From the NCBI GenBank assembly GCA_964636385.1, contig CAZWSC010000043.1, forward strand, positions 1-59,370: DNA of 59,370 bases. Reading direction: 5' to 3'. This document shows positions 44,726-53,348 of the stretch, piece by piece. Source of the DNA: CAZWSC01 sp964636385. Its GTDB lineage: Bacteria; Eisenbacteria; RBG-16-71-46; CAIMUX01. Within the stretch, counting starts at the first letter, position 1. Every line of letters starts with the position of its first letter. The notes under the pieces were generated by a model. That model saw only the letters and a program-made list of their open reading frames with translations. It was not told the origin of the DNA and did no database searches. A program made the translations under genes and the position numbers.

Positions 44726-45355
44726 GTGGCCAGGACGGAACGCACCTCCAAGCGCTTGGCAGAGTGGGAGTTGCGCCGGACGGAAATCCTCTCTGCTGCC
44801 ATAGAGCTGATCGCGGAGCGGGGGTACAGCGGCACAACGATGCAGGCCATATCCTCGCGGGTGGGTTGCTCGGTGGGCTATCTGTACCGGCACTTCAACG
44901 GAAAGCTGGCCCTTGCCCGGGTTCTTGTCGACCGGGAAATTGGCCAGTTCGAGCGGATTGCCTCCCACGTTCATGAACTCGGCCTGTCGCCAATGGCCAC
45001 CTACCGCCGGCTGTTGGAGGAGTTGAGCCGGTACCTGATCGACAGGCGGGCGCTGGTCAGGGTCTTCACGCGCGAGACGGTGCTGCGTCACCTTCCCGAG
45101 GCCGACCGGCGCCTCTGCAACCTGCGAGGCCGCGACCGCGACCTTCTGGCGAGGGCGGTGGCTTGCGGGGAACTGCGCGAGCTCGATCCCGACCTGATGA
45201 GCGTTGTCCTTCACAGCATCGTGGATGCCCTTATGAGCCACCTGGCCGGGCAGGAGAATCCACAAGCCCTGGTGCGTCTGCCCGACATCGTCTTCTCGCT
45301 GATAATCGATCCTCTGCGTCCCGGCGCGGGGGAACATCCGACGAAAGAGGATTAG
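44726..45355 (+). CDS. TetR-family transcriptional regulator of the efflux operon
   Basis: A 209-residue repressor. The N-terminal helix-turn-helix is textbook TetR: RRTEILSAAIELIAERGYSG, then TTMQAISSRVGCSVGYLYRH, then FNGK. The C-terminal ligand domain is alpha-helical and unassigned. I prefer the GTG at 44726 because GAGAGGG lies 7-8 bases before it; a GTG at 44687 gives 13 extra residues. It is the first gene of tetR-tolC-adaptor-RND and probably represses the whole operon, including itself, through the palindrome at 44629-44652. The inducer is probably a pump substrate (inference). Confidence 0.93.
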   Translation: MARTERTSKRLAEWELRRTEILSAAIELIAERGYSGTTMQAISSRVGCSVGYLYRHFNGKLALARVLVDREIGQFERIASHVHELGLSPMATYRRLLEELSRYLIDRRALVRVFTRETVLRHLPEADRRLCNLRGRDRDLLARAVACGELRELDPDLMSVVLHSIVDALMSHLAGQENPQALVRLPDIVFSLIIDPLRPGAGEHPTKED

Positions 45356-45359
45356 CAGC

Positions 45360-46808
45360 ATGGCGGGATTATCCCAGTCTCTGATGAGAGCCTCGCGAAC
45401 ACCGCGGGCCGGCGCCATCGCCGTTGCCGCTTGCATCATCGTGACTGCGCATGCGCTGCCGGTCACAGCCGGCAGCCTGGCGCTGCGCCTGGACGAGGCG
45501 ATTTCGCTGGCCCTGTCCAACAGCGAGCTGCTCCAGCAGACTGCGGATGCTGTCACCGCTGCTGAAGCAGAGGTGATGGCGGCAGGGGCCGGCCGGCTGC
45601 CCCAGTTGAACCTGGGAGCTGAGTGGACCGCAAACTTCGTGAAGCCCGTCTTCTTCCTCCCGCCCGAACTGCTGGGAGGCGGGGACGGTCCACTCAAGGT
45701 GGAGATGGGACGGGACTACAGCCTGCAGGGCGGGATCAGCCTGACGTGGAACCTCTGGACTGCCGGCCGGCTCTCGGCTGCGATGGGCACTGCCCGTGAG
45801 CTTGTCGCAGCGAGCAGGTGGCAGCAGTCGGCCGTGTCGGATGCCGTGCGCTTTCAGGCTACTGCGGCCTATCTCGATCTCCTGCTGGCGGCCCAGCGCG
45901 TGCGGATCGCGGAAGAGGCGCTCGCCACGACTGCAGAGGCGCTGCGCGTTGCCAGGGCCGGAGGCGCGCAGGGTACTGTCAGCAGGTTCGACATCCTCAG
46001 GGCGGAGGTGGAGCTCGCCAACCGCGAGGCGCCGCTTATACAGGCGCGCAATCTCCGACGGCATGCGGAGCTCGTCCTGAACCGTATCTGCGGTCTCGAT
46101 CCGGGAACCATGATTGCACCCGCCGACACCCTGGCCCCCGTCCCACAGACAGGCAGGCCTTCCGGACCTGAGGCCGCCGAAGCCCTGGTCGCAGCTATGC
46201 GCGAGCAGAGCCCCGAGCTGAATGCCATCCGCCACCGTGTCGCCGCCGCCCGTCAGGGTCTGTCCCTGGCACGGGCGGCGCGCGGGCCGGTTGTACAACT
46301 CCACGGGCGCTATGGGGTCCAGGGCGAGTGGGACCACGACATCGCCCCTTCCAGCGAGGAGCGCGCGAGCAGCGCGGGCGCCGGCCTGTCGGTCGCCTTC
46401 CCGATATTCGACGGGCGACAGGCCAGGGCCGGCATCGAGAGCGCGGAAGCCCGGCTGCGAACCGCCAGGCTTGAACTCGCCCGCCTCGACCGTGACCGCG
46501 CGCTCGCTGTCCGCCAGGCCGTCCTTCAGCTGGAGAGCGCCCTGGCGGCCCTGGAGGGACGGCGGGAAAACGTCGCACTTGCCGCAGAAGCATATCGCCT
46601 GGCAGCCGTGCGCCTCGAGAACGGCCTGGCCACCCCCCTGGAACGCCTCGATGCCGAGCTGGCGCTGACCTACTCCAGGGTCCAGCTGGCGGAGGCGCTG
46701 CACGCATGCAGGCTGTCCCGTGCCGCAGTCAACCTGGCTGTGGGCGGCGATCCCGGTATTGTCACCGCAACCCTGTCCGTATCGGAGAGCCAGGAGGCCA
46801 ACCAATGA
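45360..46808 (+). CDS. TolC-family outer-membrane efflux protein
   Basis: A 482-residue outer-membrane factor that forms the exit duct of tripartite pumps. A signal peptide occupies residues 1-38 (RAGAIAVAACIIVTAHALPV). Mature sequence starts with the family hallmark LALRLDEAISLALSNSELLQ, then GRLPQLNLGAEW, and the two repeats of long coiled-coil helix-barrel-helix follow. The second repeat begins EALVAAMREQSPELNAIRHR and ends at LENGLATPLERLDAELALTY. It starts 4 bases after the tetR stop and overlaps the adaptor ATG by ATGA. It may also serve the TolC-less efflux operon at 31817-39716. Confidence 0.93.
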   Translation: MAGLSQSLMRASRTPRAGAIAVAACIIVTAHALPVTAGSLALRLDEAISLALSNSELLQQTADAVTAAEAEVMAAGAGRLPQLNLGAEWTANFVKPVFFLPPELLGGGDGPLKVEMGRDYSLQGGISLTWNLWTAGRLSAAMGTARELVAASRWQQSAVSDAVRFQATAAYLDLLLAAQRVRIAEEALATTAEALRVARAGGAQGTVSRFDILRAEVELANREAPLIQARNLRRHAELVLNRICGLDPGTMIAPADTLAPVPQTGRPSGPEAAEALVAAMREQSPELNAIRHRVAAARQGLSLARAARGPVVQLHGRYGVQGEWDHDIAPSSEERASSAGAGLSVAFPIFDGRQARAGIESAEARLRTARLELARLDRDRALAVRQAVLQLESALAALEGRRENVALAAEAYRLAAVRLENGLATPLERLDAELALTYSRVQLAEALHACRLSRAAVNLAVGGDPGIVTATLSVSESQEANQ

Positions 46809-47962
46809 GTTCCATGGACAGCAATCCGACCGGCCGCCGCCGTATCGGATGGATCGTGATCGTCATCCTGGCCGTTGTGGCGGTCTTCGCACTGCGCTTT
46901 CACACACTCAGCCGGCCGGGCGCAGTCGCCAGTGTACAGGAGCTGCGGAGGATCAACGGTGTGCCGGTGGAGATCATCCCCGCGGAGGAAAAGGAACTGT
47001 CGGCCTGGACAACCCTTGCAGGGACCGTGAAGGGGGTTGTGCAGTATCCCGTTGTGTCCAACAACTCCCTTCGAGTACAGAGAATTCCCGTGAGGGAAGG
47101 GAGCCATGTTGACGCCGGTGATGTGGTCCTGCACTTCGCGCAGGAGGCCCCGTCACCCATGTTCCACTCCGTGCCGCAGGCTCAGGCCGGATACGACAAC
47201 GCGCTGGCGGATGTGGAGCGCCTGCGGAACCTTCACGCAGAGGGGGCCGTGTCCCGGCAGGCGCTGGATCACGCTGAGACCAGACTGGCGGTGGCCACCG
47301 CTCAGCTTGCCGAGGCCAGGAGCAGCACCTCCCTGACCGCCTCCCAGCCGGGAGTCGTCACTTCGGTGGTCACGGAAGTGGGCGCCACCGTGTCAGCGGG
47401 AAGACCCCTGATCTGGATCGCCCGCACCGACACTGTAAAAGCGACATTCCAGGCAGGCAGCCGGCAGGCGCTGGAACTGGCCGTCGGACAGCAGGCGGTC
47501 TGGAAGACCCCGGAGGGTGCGGCGATCGAGGGGGTCGTCGGCAGGCTGGATCTGATGGCTGACCCGTCCACCCATCTGCTGGAGGGGGAGGCCCTGTTCG
47601 CCAATCCGGACGGGCGGCTCCTGCCGGGTCTCCTGATCTCCTTCGATGTCAGGACGAGGTACAGCCCTGACGCACTGGCCATCCCGCGTGAAAGCCTTGT
47701 GAGCCACGACGGGGGCTGGGCTGTCTGGGTGATTTACGACACTGAAGGCGGCGCCCTGCGGCAGCGGAACCCTGGGGGAGGGCATGAGGAAGACCATGTC
47801 CTGACAGTGCGGCTTCGTCCCGTAACCGTGGGTATGATGACCTTCGAGTGGGTGGAGATCGCCTCGGGGCTTGTACAGGGGGAGTTCGTTGTGCGCCACG
47901 GGCAGTCGCTCCTCGCGGACGGCGCCCGAGTTCAGATCGTAACCCCCGGCGAGGAGGGCTGA
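46805..47962 (+). CDS. RND periplasmic adaptor (HlyD/MFP family)
   Basis: A 385-residue membrane-fusion protein. One N-terminal transmembrane anchor (about 13-30, RIGWIVIVILAVVAVFALRF) replaces the lipid anchor used by the other adaptor in this window. The barrel-sandwich (lipoyl) halves are LRVQRIPVREGSHVDAGDVV and ASQPGVVTSVVTEVGATVSA, separated by a short hairpin (YDNALADVERLRNLHAEGAV). The following domain carries LPGLLISFDVRTRYSPDALA and IPRESLVSHDGG. It is translationally coupled to tolC upstream, and the RND gene begins 1 base after its stop. Confidence 0.92.
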   Translation: MSSMDSNPTGRRRIGWIVIVILAVVAVFALRFHTLSRPGAVASVQELRRINGVPVEIIPAEEKELSAWTTLAGTVKGVVQYPVVSNNSLRVQRIPVREGSHVDAGDVVLHFAQEAPSPMFHSVPQAQAGYDNALADVERLRNLHAEGAVSRQALDHAETRLAVATAQLAEARSSTSLTASQPGVVTSVVTEVGATVSAGRPLIWIARTDTVKATFQAGSRQALELAVGQQAVWKTPEGAAIEGVVGRLDLMADPSTHLLEGEALFANPDGRLLPGLLISFDVRTRYSPDALAIPRESLVSHDGGWAVWVIYDTEGGALRQRNPGGGHEEDHVLTVRLRPVTVGMMTFEWVEIASGLVQGEFVVRHGQSLLADGARVQIVTPGEEG

Positions 47963-47963
47963 G

Positions 47964-50900
47964 ATGGGCTTCTTCCGCACCATGGTCGGCAGGCCCGTTC
48001 TGACAACCATGATCGTGGCCGTCCTTGTGATCATGGGCGTCTACTCGTACACGCACCTGGTGGTGGAGTTGATGCCGCCGATCGAGTTCCCGCTTGTCGT
48101 CGTGACGACCGTCTACCCCGGCGCGGCCCCCGGCGAGGTCGAGAGCCAGGTCACGAGGAAGCTGGAGGACGAGATCTCCACCCTCGCCAATCTTCAGGAC
48201 CTGGTCTCCTATTCGCGGGAAAGCCTGTCACAGATTATCGTCATGTTCAGGCTGGAGACCGATCAGGACATGGTCGCCATCGATGTTAAGGACAAGGTCG
48301 AGGCCATTCGCGCCCAACTGCCCGAGGGCGCAAACGATCCTGTCATTACCAAGTTCGACATCGCATCATTCGCTGCGGTTGACCTGGCGGTATCGGGCCC
48401 GCGCCCGCTACCGGAGCTTCATCGCATCGTGGACCAGCAGATCCAGGACCGTCTCAGCAGGGTGGACGGCGTCGCTGCAGTACAGCTCGTGGGAGGGCAG
48501 GAGAGGGAGATCCGGCTCTCGGTTGCTCCGGAGCGACTGCGGCCCTACGGGCTCTCCCTGCTGGACGTGCTGGGTGTGCTTGCAGCCGGCAACCTCAATG
48601 TGCCGGTGGGCCACATCACCAGCGGGGAGGGCGAGTTCAACGTGCGCCTTCGCGGTGAGGTGACCGGGCCTGATGAACTGGGCCGCATCCGCGTGCCCCT
48701 GCGCAACGGGACGACGATACCGCTCTCCGAAGTAGCCGAGATTCAGGATACGGCGGAAGAGCTGCGGCAGCGTTCAAGCTACAACGGCCAGCCTGTCATA
48801 AGCCTTGCCGTGATGAAACGCGCAGACGGCAACACGGTGTCCGTGGTGGACGGCGTCATCGCCGCAGTGGAGGAGTTGCGCACCGTCCTGGATCCCGACC
48901 TCACTATCGAGGTCGTCCAGGAGTCCGGGAGCTTCGTGCGCAGTTCGGTCAACGACACCCTTGGGAACATCGGGCTCGGGATCCTGCTGACCGGCCTGCT
49001 CCTGTTCCTCTTCCTGCACGACTGGCGGCTGACAATCATCTCCTCCCTGGCCATGCCGGTGTCGGTCATCGCCGCATTCATGCTTGTCGAGGCGTCGGGG
49101 TTCAGTGTGAATGTCATGACCCTCATGGCGCTCGGGATCTGCATAGGAACCCTTGTGACCAACTCCATCGTCGTGCTGGAGAACATCGCCCGCCTTGTGC
49201 ACTCCGGCATGCCTCCCGACGAGGCTGCAGCGAAGGGAACAAGCCAGGTGGCGGTGGCCGTTCTTGCGGCGACCCTGACCAACATCGTGGTCTTCACACC
49301 GATCGCCTTCATGAGCGGGATCGTGGGCCGCTTCTTCATCCAGTTCGGCCTTACGGTCGTCTTCGCCACCGTCTTCTCGCTGATCGTGAGTTTTACAATG
49401 GTGCCGATGCTGGCGGCGCGTCTCGTGAAGCCCGGCAAGGGGATCGGCAGGGGGGCGGGCGGCGGCCTGATCGCCAGGGCAGCGCGTGCGTGGGACCGTG
49501 GGTACGACAGCCTCGAGAACGGATACCGCCGGGTTCTCGCCCACTGCCTGGAACACAGGCGCCGGCCGATCCTGGGCGCCCTTGCCGTCCTGATCGGCAC
49601 AATCGCGCTGTTCCGCTGGGTTGGCGGGGAGTTCATGCCCACGGTTGATGACGGCACGATGCTGGTGAAGCTCGAGTTTCCGGCCGGCACGAGCCTCAGC
49701 CGGAGTGTCTCCCTGGCCGAAAGGCTGGGCGCCGATCTTCTCCGTGAACCCGAGGTGAGCGGGGTCCTCGTCAAGGCCGGAGGTGAGAACCGCGGGATAG
49801 AGGATGTGGACATCCTCCTCACCCTCACCGACAAGCGGGAGCGCAGGGTGACCATTCTCGAGTTCATCGCACGGATCCGTCCCCGTCTTGCACAGGTGCC
49901 CGACGCGGAGGTGACCGTTTTCCAGACTGGAGGGGTCGGCCATGCCGAGTCCGACGTGGTCCTCGAGGTGGTCGGAGATGACTATGCAGCGATCACTGCC
50001 GTCAGTGAGGAGCTGCGCGAACTGACGGGCGGAATCCCCGGTCTTGTGGATGTGCAGACGAGCAGGCGCCCTGGGAAGCCGGTCATCCAGATCGAGCCCA
50101 ACCGCGAGTACCTTGCCGCCCACAACCTCACAACCGCCCAGGTGGGCCGCATCCTCCGCACGGCATACGAAGGGGAGGAGGCCGGTGTCTACCGCGAGGG
50201 CGGCGATGAGTACGACGTGGTCGTCAGGCTGTCGGAGAAGGCCCGCAGCAACCCCGCGGTCCTTCCCGATCTGCCCGTCGCCACTCCCACGGGGCGGACG
50301 GTGCCGCTGTCGGATGTCATGACCTTCACGGAAACCGAGGGCGACGCGACGATCATGCGCACCGACAAGATGCGTCTTGTGCAGGTGACCGCCAACATCG
50401 CCGAGGGAAGCCTGAGCGAGAAGCGGGCGCTGATCGACGCCGGGATGGCCGGGATCGCGATCCCTGCGGGTGTGCGGGTGCAATACGGAGGCATGGCCGA
50501 GCACCAGGACGAATCCTTCCGGGCCATATTCGAGGCCCTGATCCTGGCCGTACTCCTGCTCTACATCGTGATGGCCGCGATTCTCGAGAGCTTCATCCAT
50601 CCGCTGACGGTGATGGTGACCCTCCCCCTGTCGCTTATCGGGATGGCGGTGGCCCTGTTCTTCACGGGACAGAACATCAACATCCTGTCGCTGATGGCCC
50701 TCGTGATGATGGTGGGCATAGTGGTGAACAACGCGATCCTGATGCTGGATCAGACCTCGCAGGAGCGCGCAGCAGGCGCCGGGATAAGGGAAGCGCTCCT
50801 CACGGCCTGTCCGATGAAGCTGAGGCCGATCATCATCGCCAACCTGGCGATCGCGATCGGGATGATACCGCAGGCAGTGGGTACAGGGCCCGGGGCGGAG

Positions 50901-51038
50901 TACCGGGTCCCGATGGCGGTTGTACAGATGGGCGGCGTGATCTTCTCCAGCATCTTCACCCTCTTCGTGATTCCGCCGGTGTACATGCTGCTGGACAGGC
51001 TCTCGCCGGCGGGACGTAGGAGGAAGCGGGCGGGATAA
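47964..51038 (+). CDS. RND efflux permease (HAE1-like) lacking the TM4 aspartate
   Basis: A 1024-residue AcrB-type protein with normal topology. Porter region begins YSYTHLVVELMPPIEFPLVV. The usual TM4 VDN/VDD (AcrB Asp407/408) reads LVTNSIVVLENI here, Thr399-Asn400, so the proton-relay acid is absent; TM10 reads GIVVNNAILMLDQ, without AcrB's lysine. Other parts are conserved (TM5 ATLTNIVVFTPIAFMSGIVG, C-terminal FTLFVIPPVYMLLDRL), so this is not a decayed gene. GAGGAGGG precedes the ATG. It is the last gene of the tetR operon. Coupling ion and substrate are uncertain. Confidence 0.93.
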   Translation: MGFFRTMVGRPVLTTMIVAVLVIMGVYSYTHLVVELMPPIEFPLVVVTTVYPGAAPGEVESQVTRKLEDEISTLANLQDLVSYSRESLSQIIVMFRLETDQDMVAIDVKDKVEAIRAQLPEGANDPVITKFDIASFAAVDLAVSGPRPLPELHRIVDQQIQDRLSRVDGVAAVQLVGGQEREIRLSVAPERLRPYGLSLLDVLGVLAAGNLNVPVGHITSGEGEFNVRLRGEVTGPDELGRIRVPLRNGTTIPLSEVAEIQDTAEELRQRSSYNGQPVISLAVMKRADGNTVSVVDGVIAAVEELRTVLDPDLTIEVVQESGSFVRSSVNDTLGNIGLGILLTGLLLFLFLHDWRLTIISSLAMPVSVIAAFMLVEASGFSVNVMTLMALGICIGTLVTNSIVVLENIARLVHSGMPPDEAAAKGTSQVAVAVLAATLTNIVVFTPIAFMSGIVGRFFIQFGLTVVFATVFSLIVSFTMVPMLAARLVKPGKGIGRGAGGGLIARAARAWDRGYDSLENGYRRVLAHCLEHRRRPILGALAVLIGTIALFRWVGGEFMPTVDDGTMLVKLEFPAGTSLSRSVSLAERLGADLLREPEVSGVLVKAGGENRGIEDVDILLTLTDKRERRVTILEFIARIRPRLAQVPDAEVTVFQTGGVGHAESDVVLEVVGDDYAAITAVSEELRELTGGIPGLVDVQTSRRPGKPVIQIEPNREYLAAHNLTTAQVGRILRTAYEGEEAGVYREGGDEYDVVVRLSEKARSNPAVLPDLPVATPTGRTVPLSDVMTFTETEGDATIMRTDKMRLVQVTANIAEGSLSEKRALIDAGMAGIAIPAGVRVQYGGMAEHQDESFRAIFEALILAVLLLYIVMAAILESFIHPLTVMVTLPLSLIGMAVALFFTGQNINILSLMALVMMVGIVVNNAILMLDQTSQERAAGAGIREALLTACPMKLRPIIIANLAIAIGMIPQAVGTGPGAEYRVPMAVVQMGGVIFSSIFTLFVIPPVYMLLDRLSPAGRRRKRAG

Positions 51039-51180
51039 GAGGCTCGCCCGAACGGAAGACCAGCCGATGCCACGGGTTGCATGCGAGGGGACTTCGGCCT
51101 ACCATGCAGGGGTTGCCGCGGGTCCGGAGTCCCCGGGCATGAGACCACCCACAAGACCGCATTTCTGAAGGAGGCCTTCA

Positions 51181-53319
51181 ATGCCCCGGAAGACGAGGAT
51201 CAGCCCGGAGGATCTCTACCAGATCAGGCAGCCGCTGCAGTGCCGGCTCTCACCCGACCGGACGCGACTCCTCACCGTCGTGTCACAGGCGCACAGGGAG
51301 CAGCTGAAGAACCTTTCCCACCTCTGGATGGTCTCTCTCGACGGTGAACCCGCCTCGAAGCGCAGGGCTCACCCCGCCGGTCCGCCGGGCGATCCCGGCG
51401 CCCGGCAGTTCACCCACGGCAGAAGCTCGGAGGTTTCGCCACGCTGGTCGCCCGACGGCGGGAGGATCGCCTTCATCTCTGCGAGGTCCGGAAAGAGCGA
51501 ACTCTGGATCATGCCCGCAGACGGCGGCGAGGCCCGCCAGCTGACCCGGCTCCAGGGGAGCGTGAACGATCTCGCGTGGCACCCGTCCGGTCGCTCGCTG
51601 GCCATCTCATTCACACCCGTGGACGAGGAGGCGAAGGAGCGTGAGAAACTCAAGAAGCAGGGAAAACCGGGGCACGATGCGCCGCGAGTCCGCGCGATAT
51701 CGAGGCTCTTCTACAAACTCGACGGAACGGGGTTCATACCCCAGGGGCGCAGCCATCTCTGGCTGGTGGACGCATCCACAGGCAGGACGCGGCAGTTGAC
51801 GAAGGATGACCGGTTTGACGAACAGGAGCCTGTCTTCTCCCCGTGCGGAAGGTGGCTCTACTTCGTGAGCAACCGCACCGATGATCCGGATCTGAACTTC
51901 CAGAGAGTGGATGTGTGGCGCCTGCCGTCCCGTGGCGGACGCGTCGAGAAGGTCCCCAGCTTCGACGGCCCTTCCACCACCATCAGCCTGAGTCCTGACG
52001 GCCGCTGGATGGCTTATCTGGGAACCCAGGATCCGAAGGCTCCGTGGAACCAGTATCACACGAAGATCTGGCTTGTCCCGGCAGGAGGCGGTCGGCCTGT
52101 ACAACTGGCTCCGAACCTGGACCGGTCCTGCTACAACAGCACGATCAGTGACACTTTTGGAGTTGGAGGGGGCAGGCCTGCGATCTGGAGCCCTGACAGC
52201 CAGTGGGTCTACTTCGCCGTCACCAGCGAGGGGAACACGGAGATCTGGCGGTCCCACGTGCGGGAGCGCAGGGCCGAACCCGTGCTTCAGGAGCCGGGGG
52301 CGGTGATCGACTTCGAGATCGATTTCGAGGGCGGATGGCTGCACACAACATGGTCCGGCCTGTCCAACCCGGGCGAGGTCAGGAGCTTTCCCCTGCCTCC
52401 CGCGCCCGCATCGCCCGGAAGGCGGCGGTCGCCCCGCGTTGAGGAAAGCCGGCAGATCCGGACCCCGCTCACCAGGACCAGGTTCAACAGCGAGTGGCTG
52501 GAGTCCAGGCTGGTGGCCGTTCCTGAGGAGGTCCGGCTCGATGGCCAGGGCCGCAGCCGCCTGCAGGGGTGGGTGCTGAGTCCAAGGCCCCTGAACAGAC
52601 GGCGCAGACATCCCGCCATGTTGTACATACACGGAGGCCCGGCCACGCAGTACGGCCGTGTCTACTTTCACGAGTTCCAGGTGCTTGCCGCCAACGGCTA
52701 TGTGGTCATGTACTGCAACCCGAGAGGCGGGACCGGTTACTCCGAGAAGCACCTTAACGCCATCGTGGGAAGGTGGGGGACCCGTGACTATGACGATCTG
52801 ATGCGTTTCACGGATCATGTTCTGCGACGCTTCAGGCACGTGGACAGAAGGCGTGTCGCCGTTGGCGGAGGTTCCTATGGCGGGTATATGACGAACTGGA
52901 TCATAGGTCACACCAACCGCTTCGCCTGCGCCGTCACGTCACGGTCCATCTCGAACCTGATGAGCTTCGTGGGATCGAGCGACTTCGGCTATGCCTGGCC
53001 CCAGGAGTTCCGCACCACCGGTCCCTGGGAAAACCCGTCGGCGTATCTCAGGATGTCACCACTCACGTATCTCAGGAAAATGCGTACTCCGACGCTGATC
53101 GAGCACCAGGAGGAAGACCACCGCTGCCCCATGGAGCAGGCTGAACAACTCTGGGCTGCCCTCAAGGCAAAGGGCATACCCGTCGAGTTCGTGCGCTACC
53201 CGGGCGAGCCTCACGGAATGAGCCGGGGAGGCAGGCCCGACCGGCGGATCGACCGGATGGAGAGGATCCTGTCCTGGCTGGGCCGGTGGACAACCAGGCC
53301 GGGCACCAGGAGGCGGTGA
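51181..53319 (+). CDS. S9-family serine peptidase (acylaminoacyl/prolyl oligopeptidase type)
   Basis: A 712-residue two-domain peptidase. The N-terminal beta-propeller, about 15-420, has repeated WSPDGGRIAFIS, FSPCGRWLYFVSNR, SPDGRWMAYLGT and WSPDSQWVYFAVTS blades, characteristic of S9C. The C-terminal alpha/beta-hydrolase holds the nucleophile Ser565 in GGGSYGGY, Asp646 (HQEEDHRCP) and His678 (GEPHGMS). MLYIHGGPATQYG is the oxyanion segment. It cleaves acyl- or prolyl-terminated oligopeptides. No signal peptide, so probably cytoplasmic. AGGAGG lies 7 bases before the ATG. The downstream lipoprotein gene starts 29 bases after the stop. Confidence 0.94.
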   Translation: MPRKTRISPEDLYQIRQPLQCRLSPDRTRLLTVVSQAHREQLKNLSHLWMVSLDGEPASKRRAHPAGPPGDPGARQFTHGRSSEVSPRWSPDGGRIAFISARSGKSELWIMPADGGEARQLTRLQGSVNDLAWHPSGRSLAISFTPVDEEAKEREKLKKQGKPGHDAPRVRAISRLFYKLDGTGFIPQGRSHLWLVDASTGRTRQLTKDDRFDEQEPVFSPCGRWLYFVSNRTDDPDLNFQRVDVWRLPSRGGRVEKVPSFDGPSTTISLSPDGRWMAYLGTQDPKAPWNQYHTKIWLVPAGGGRPVQLAPNLDRSCYNSTISDTFGVGGGRPAIWSPDSQWVYFAVTSEGNTEIWRSHVRERRAEPVLQEPGAVIDFEIDFEGGWLHTTWSGLSNPGEVRSFPLPPAPASPGRRRSPRVEESRQIRTPLTRTRFNSEWLESRLVAVPEEVRLDGQGRSRLQGWVLSPRPLNRRRRHPAMLYIHGGPATQYGRVYFHEFQVLAANGYVVMYCNPRGGTGYSEKHLNAIVGRWGTRDYDDLMRFTDHVLRRFRHVDRRRVAVGGGSYGGYMTNWIIGHTNRFACAVTSRSISNLMSFVGSSDFGYAWPQEFRTTGPWENPSAYLRMSPLTYLRKMRTPTLIEHQEEDHRCPMEQAEQLWAALKAKGIPVEFVRYPGEPHGMSRGGRPDRRIDRMERILSWLGRWTTRPGTRRR

Positions 53320-53348
53320 CAGCCCCCGGGACGGGCCGGAGACAACTG

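Noticed and set aside
45369..46805. Open frame of 478 codons on the minus strand
   Set aside because: Antisense shadow of the TolC-family gene, with no motif and no ribosome-binding site.
48774..50600. Very long open frame (608 codons) on the minus strand
   Set aside because: Antisense to the RND permease. Its composition (His/Asp/Arg-rich) is what GC-rich third positions produce on the opposite strand, and it has no recognisable domain.
51087..51134. GGGGACT/AGTCCCC arms between the RND gene and the S9 peptidase gene
   Set aside because: The arms are 34 bases apart with no T-tract, so they are unlikely to form a useful terminator.
51607..52911. Open frame of 434 codons on the minus strand
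   Set aside because: Antisense to the S9 peptidase, whose catalytic triad and propeller blades are clearly coded on the plus strand.
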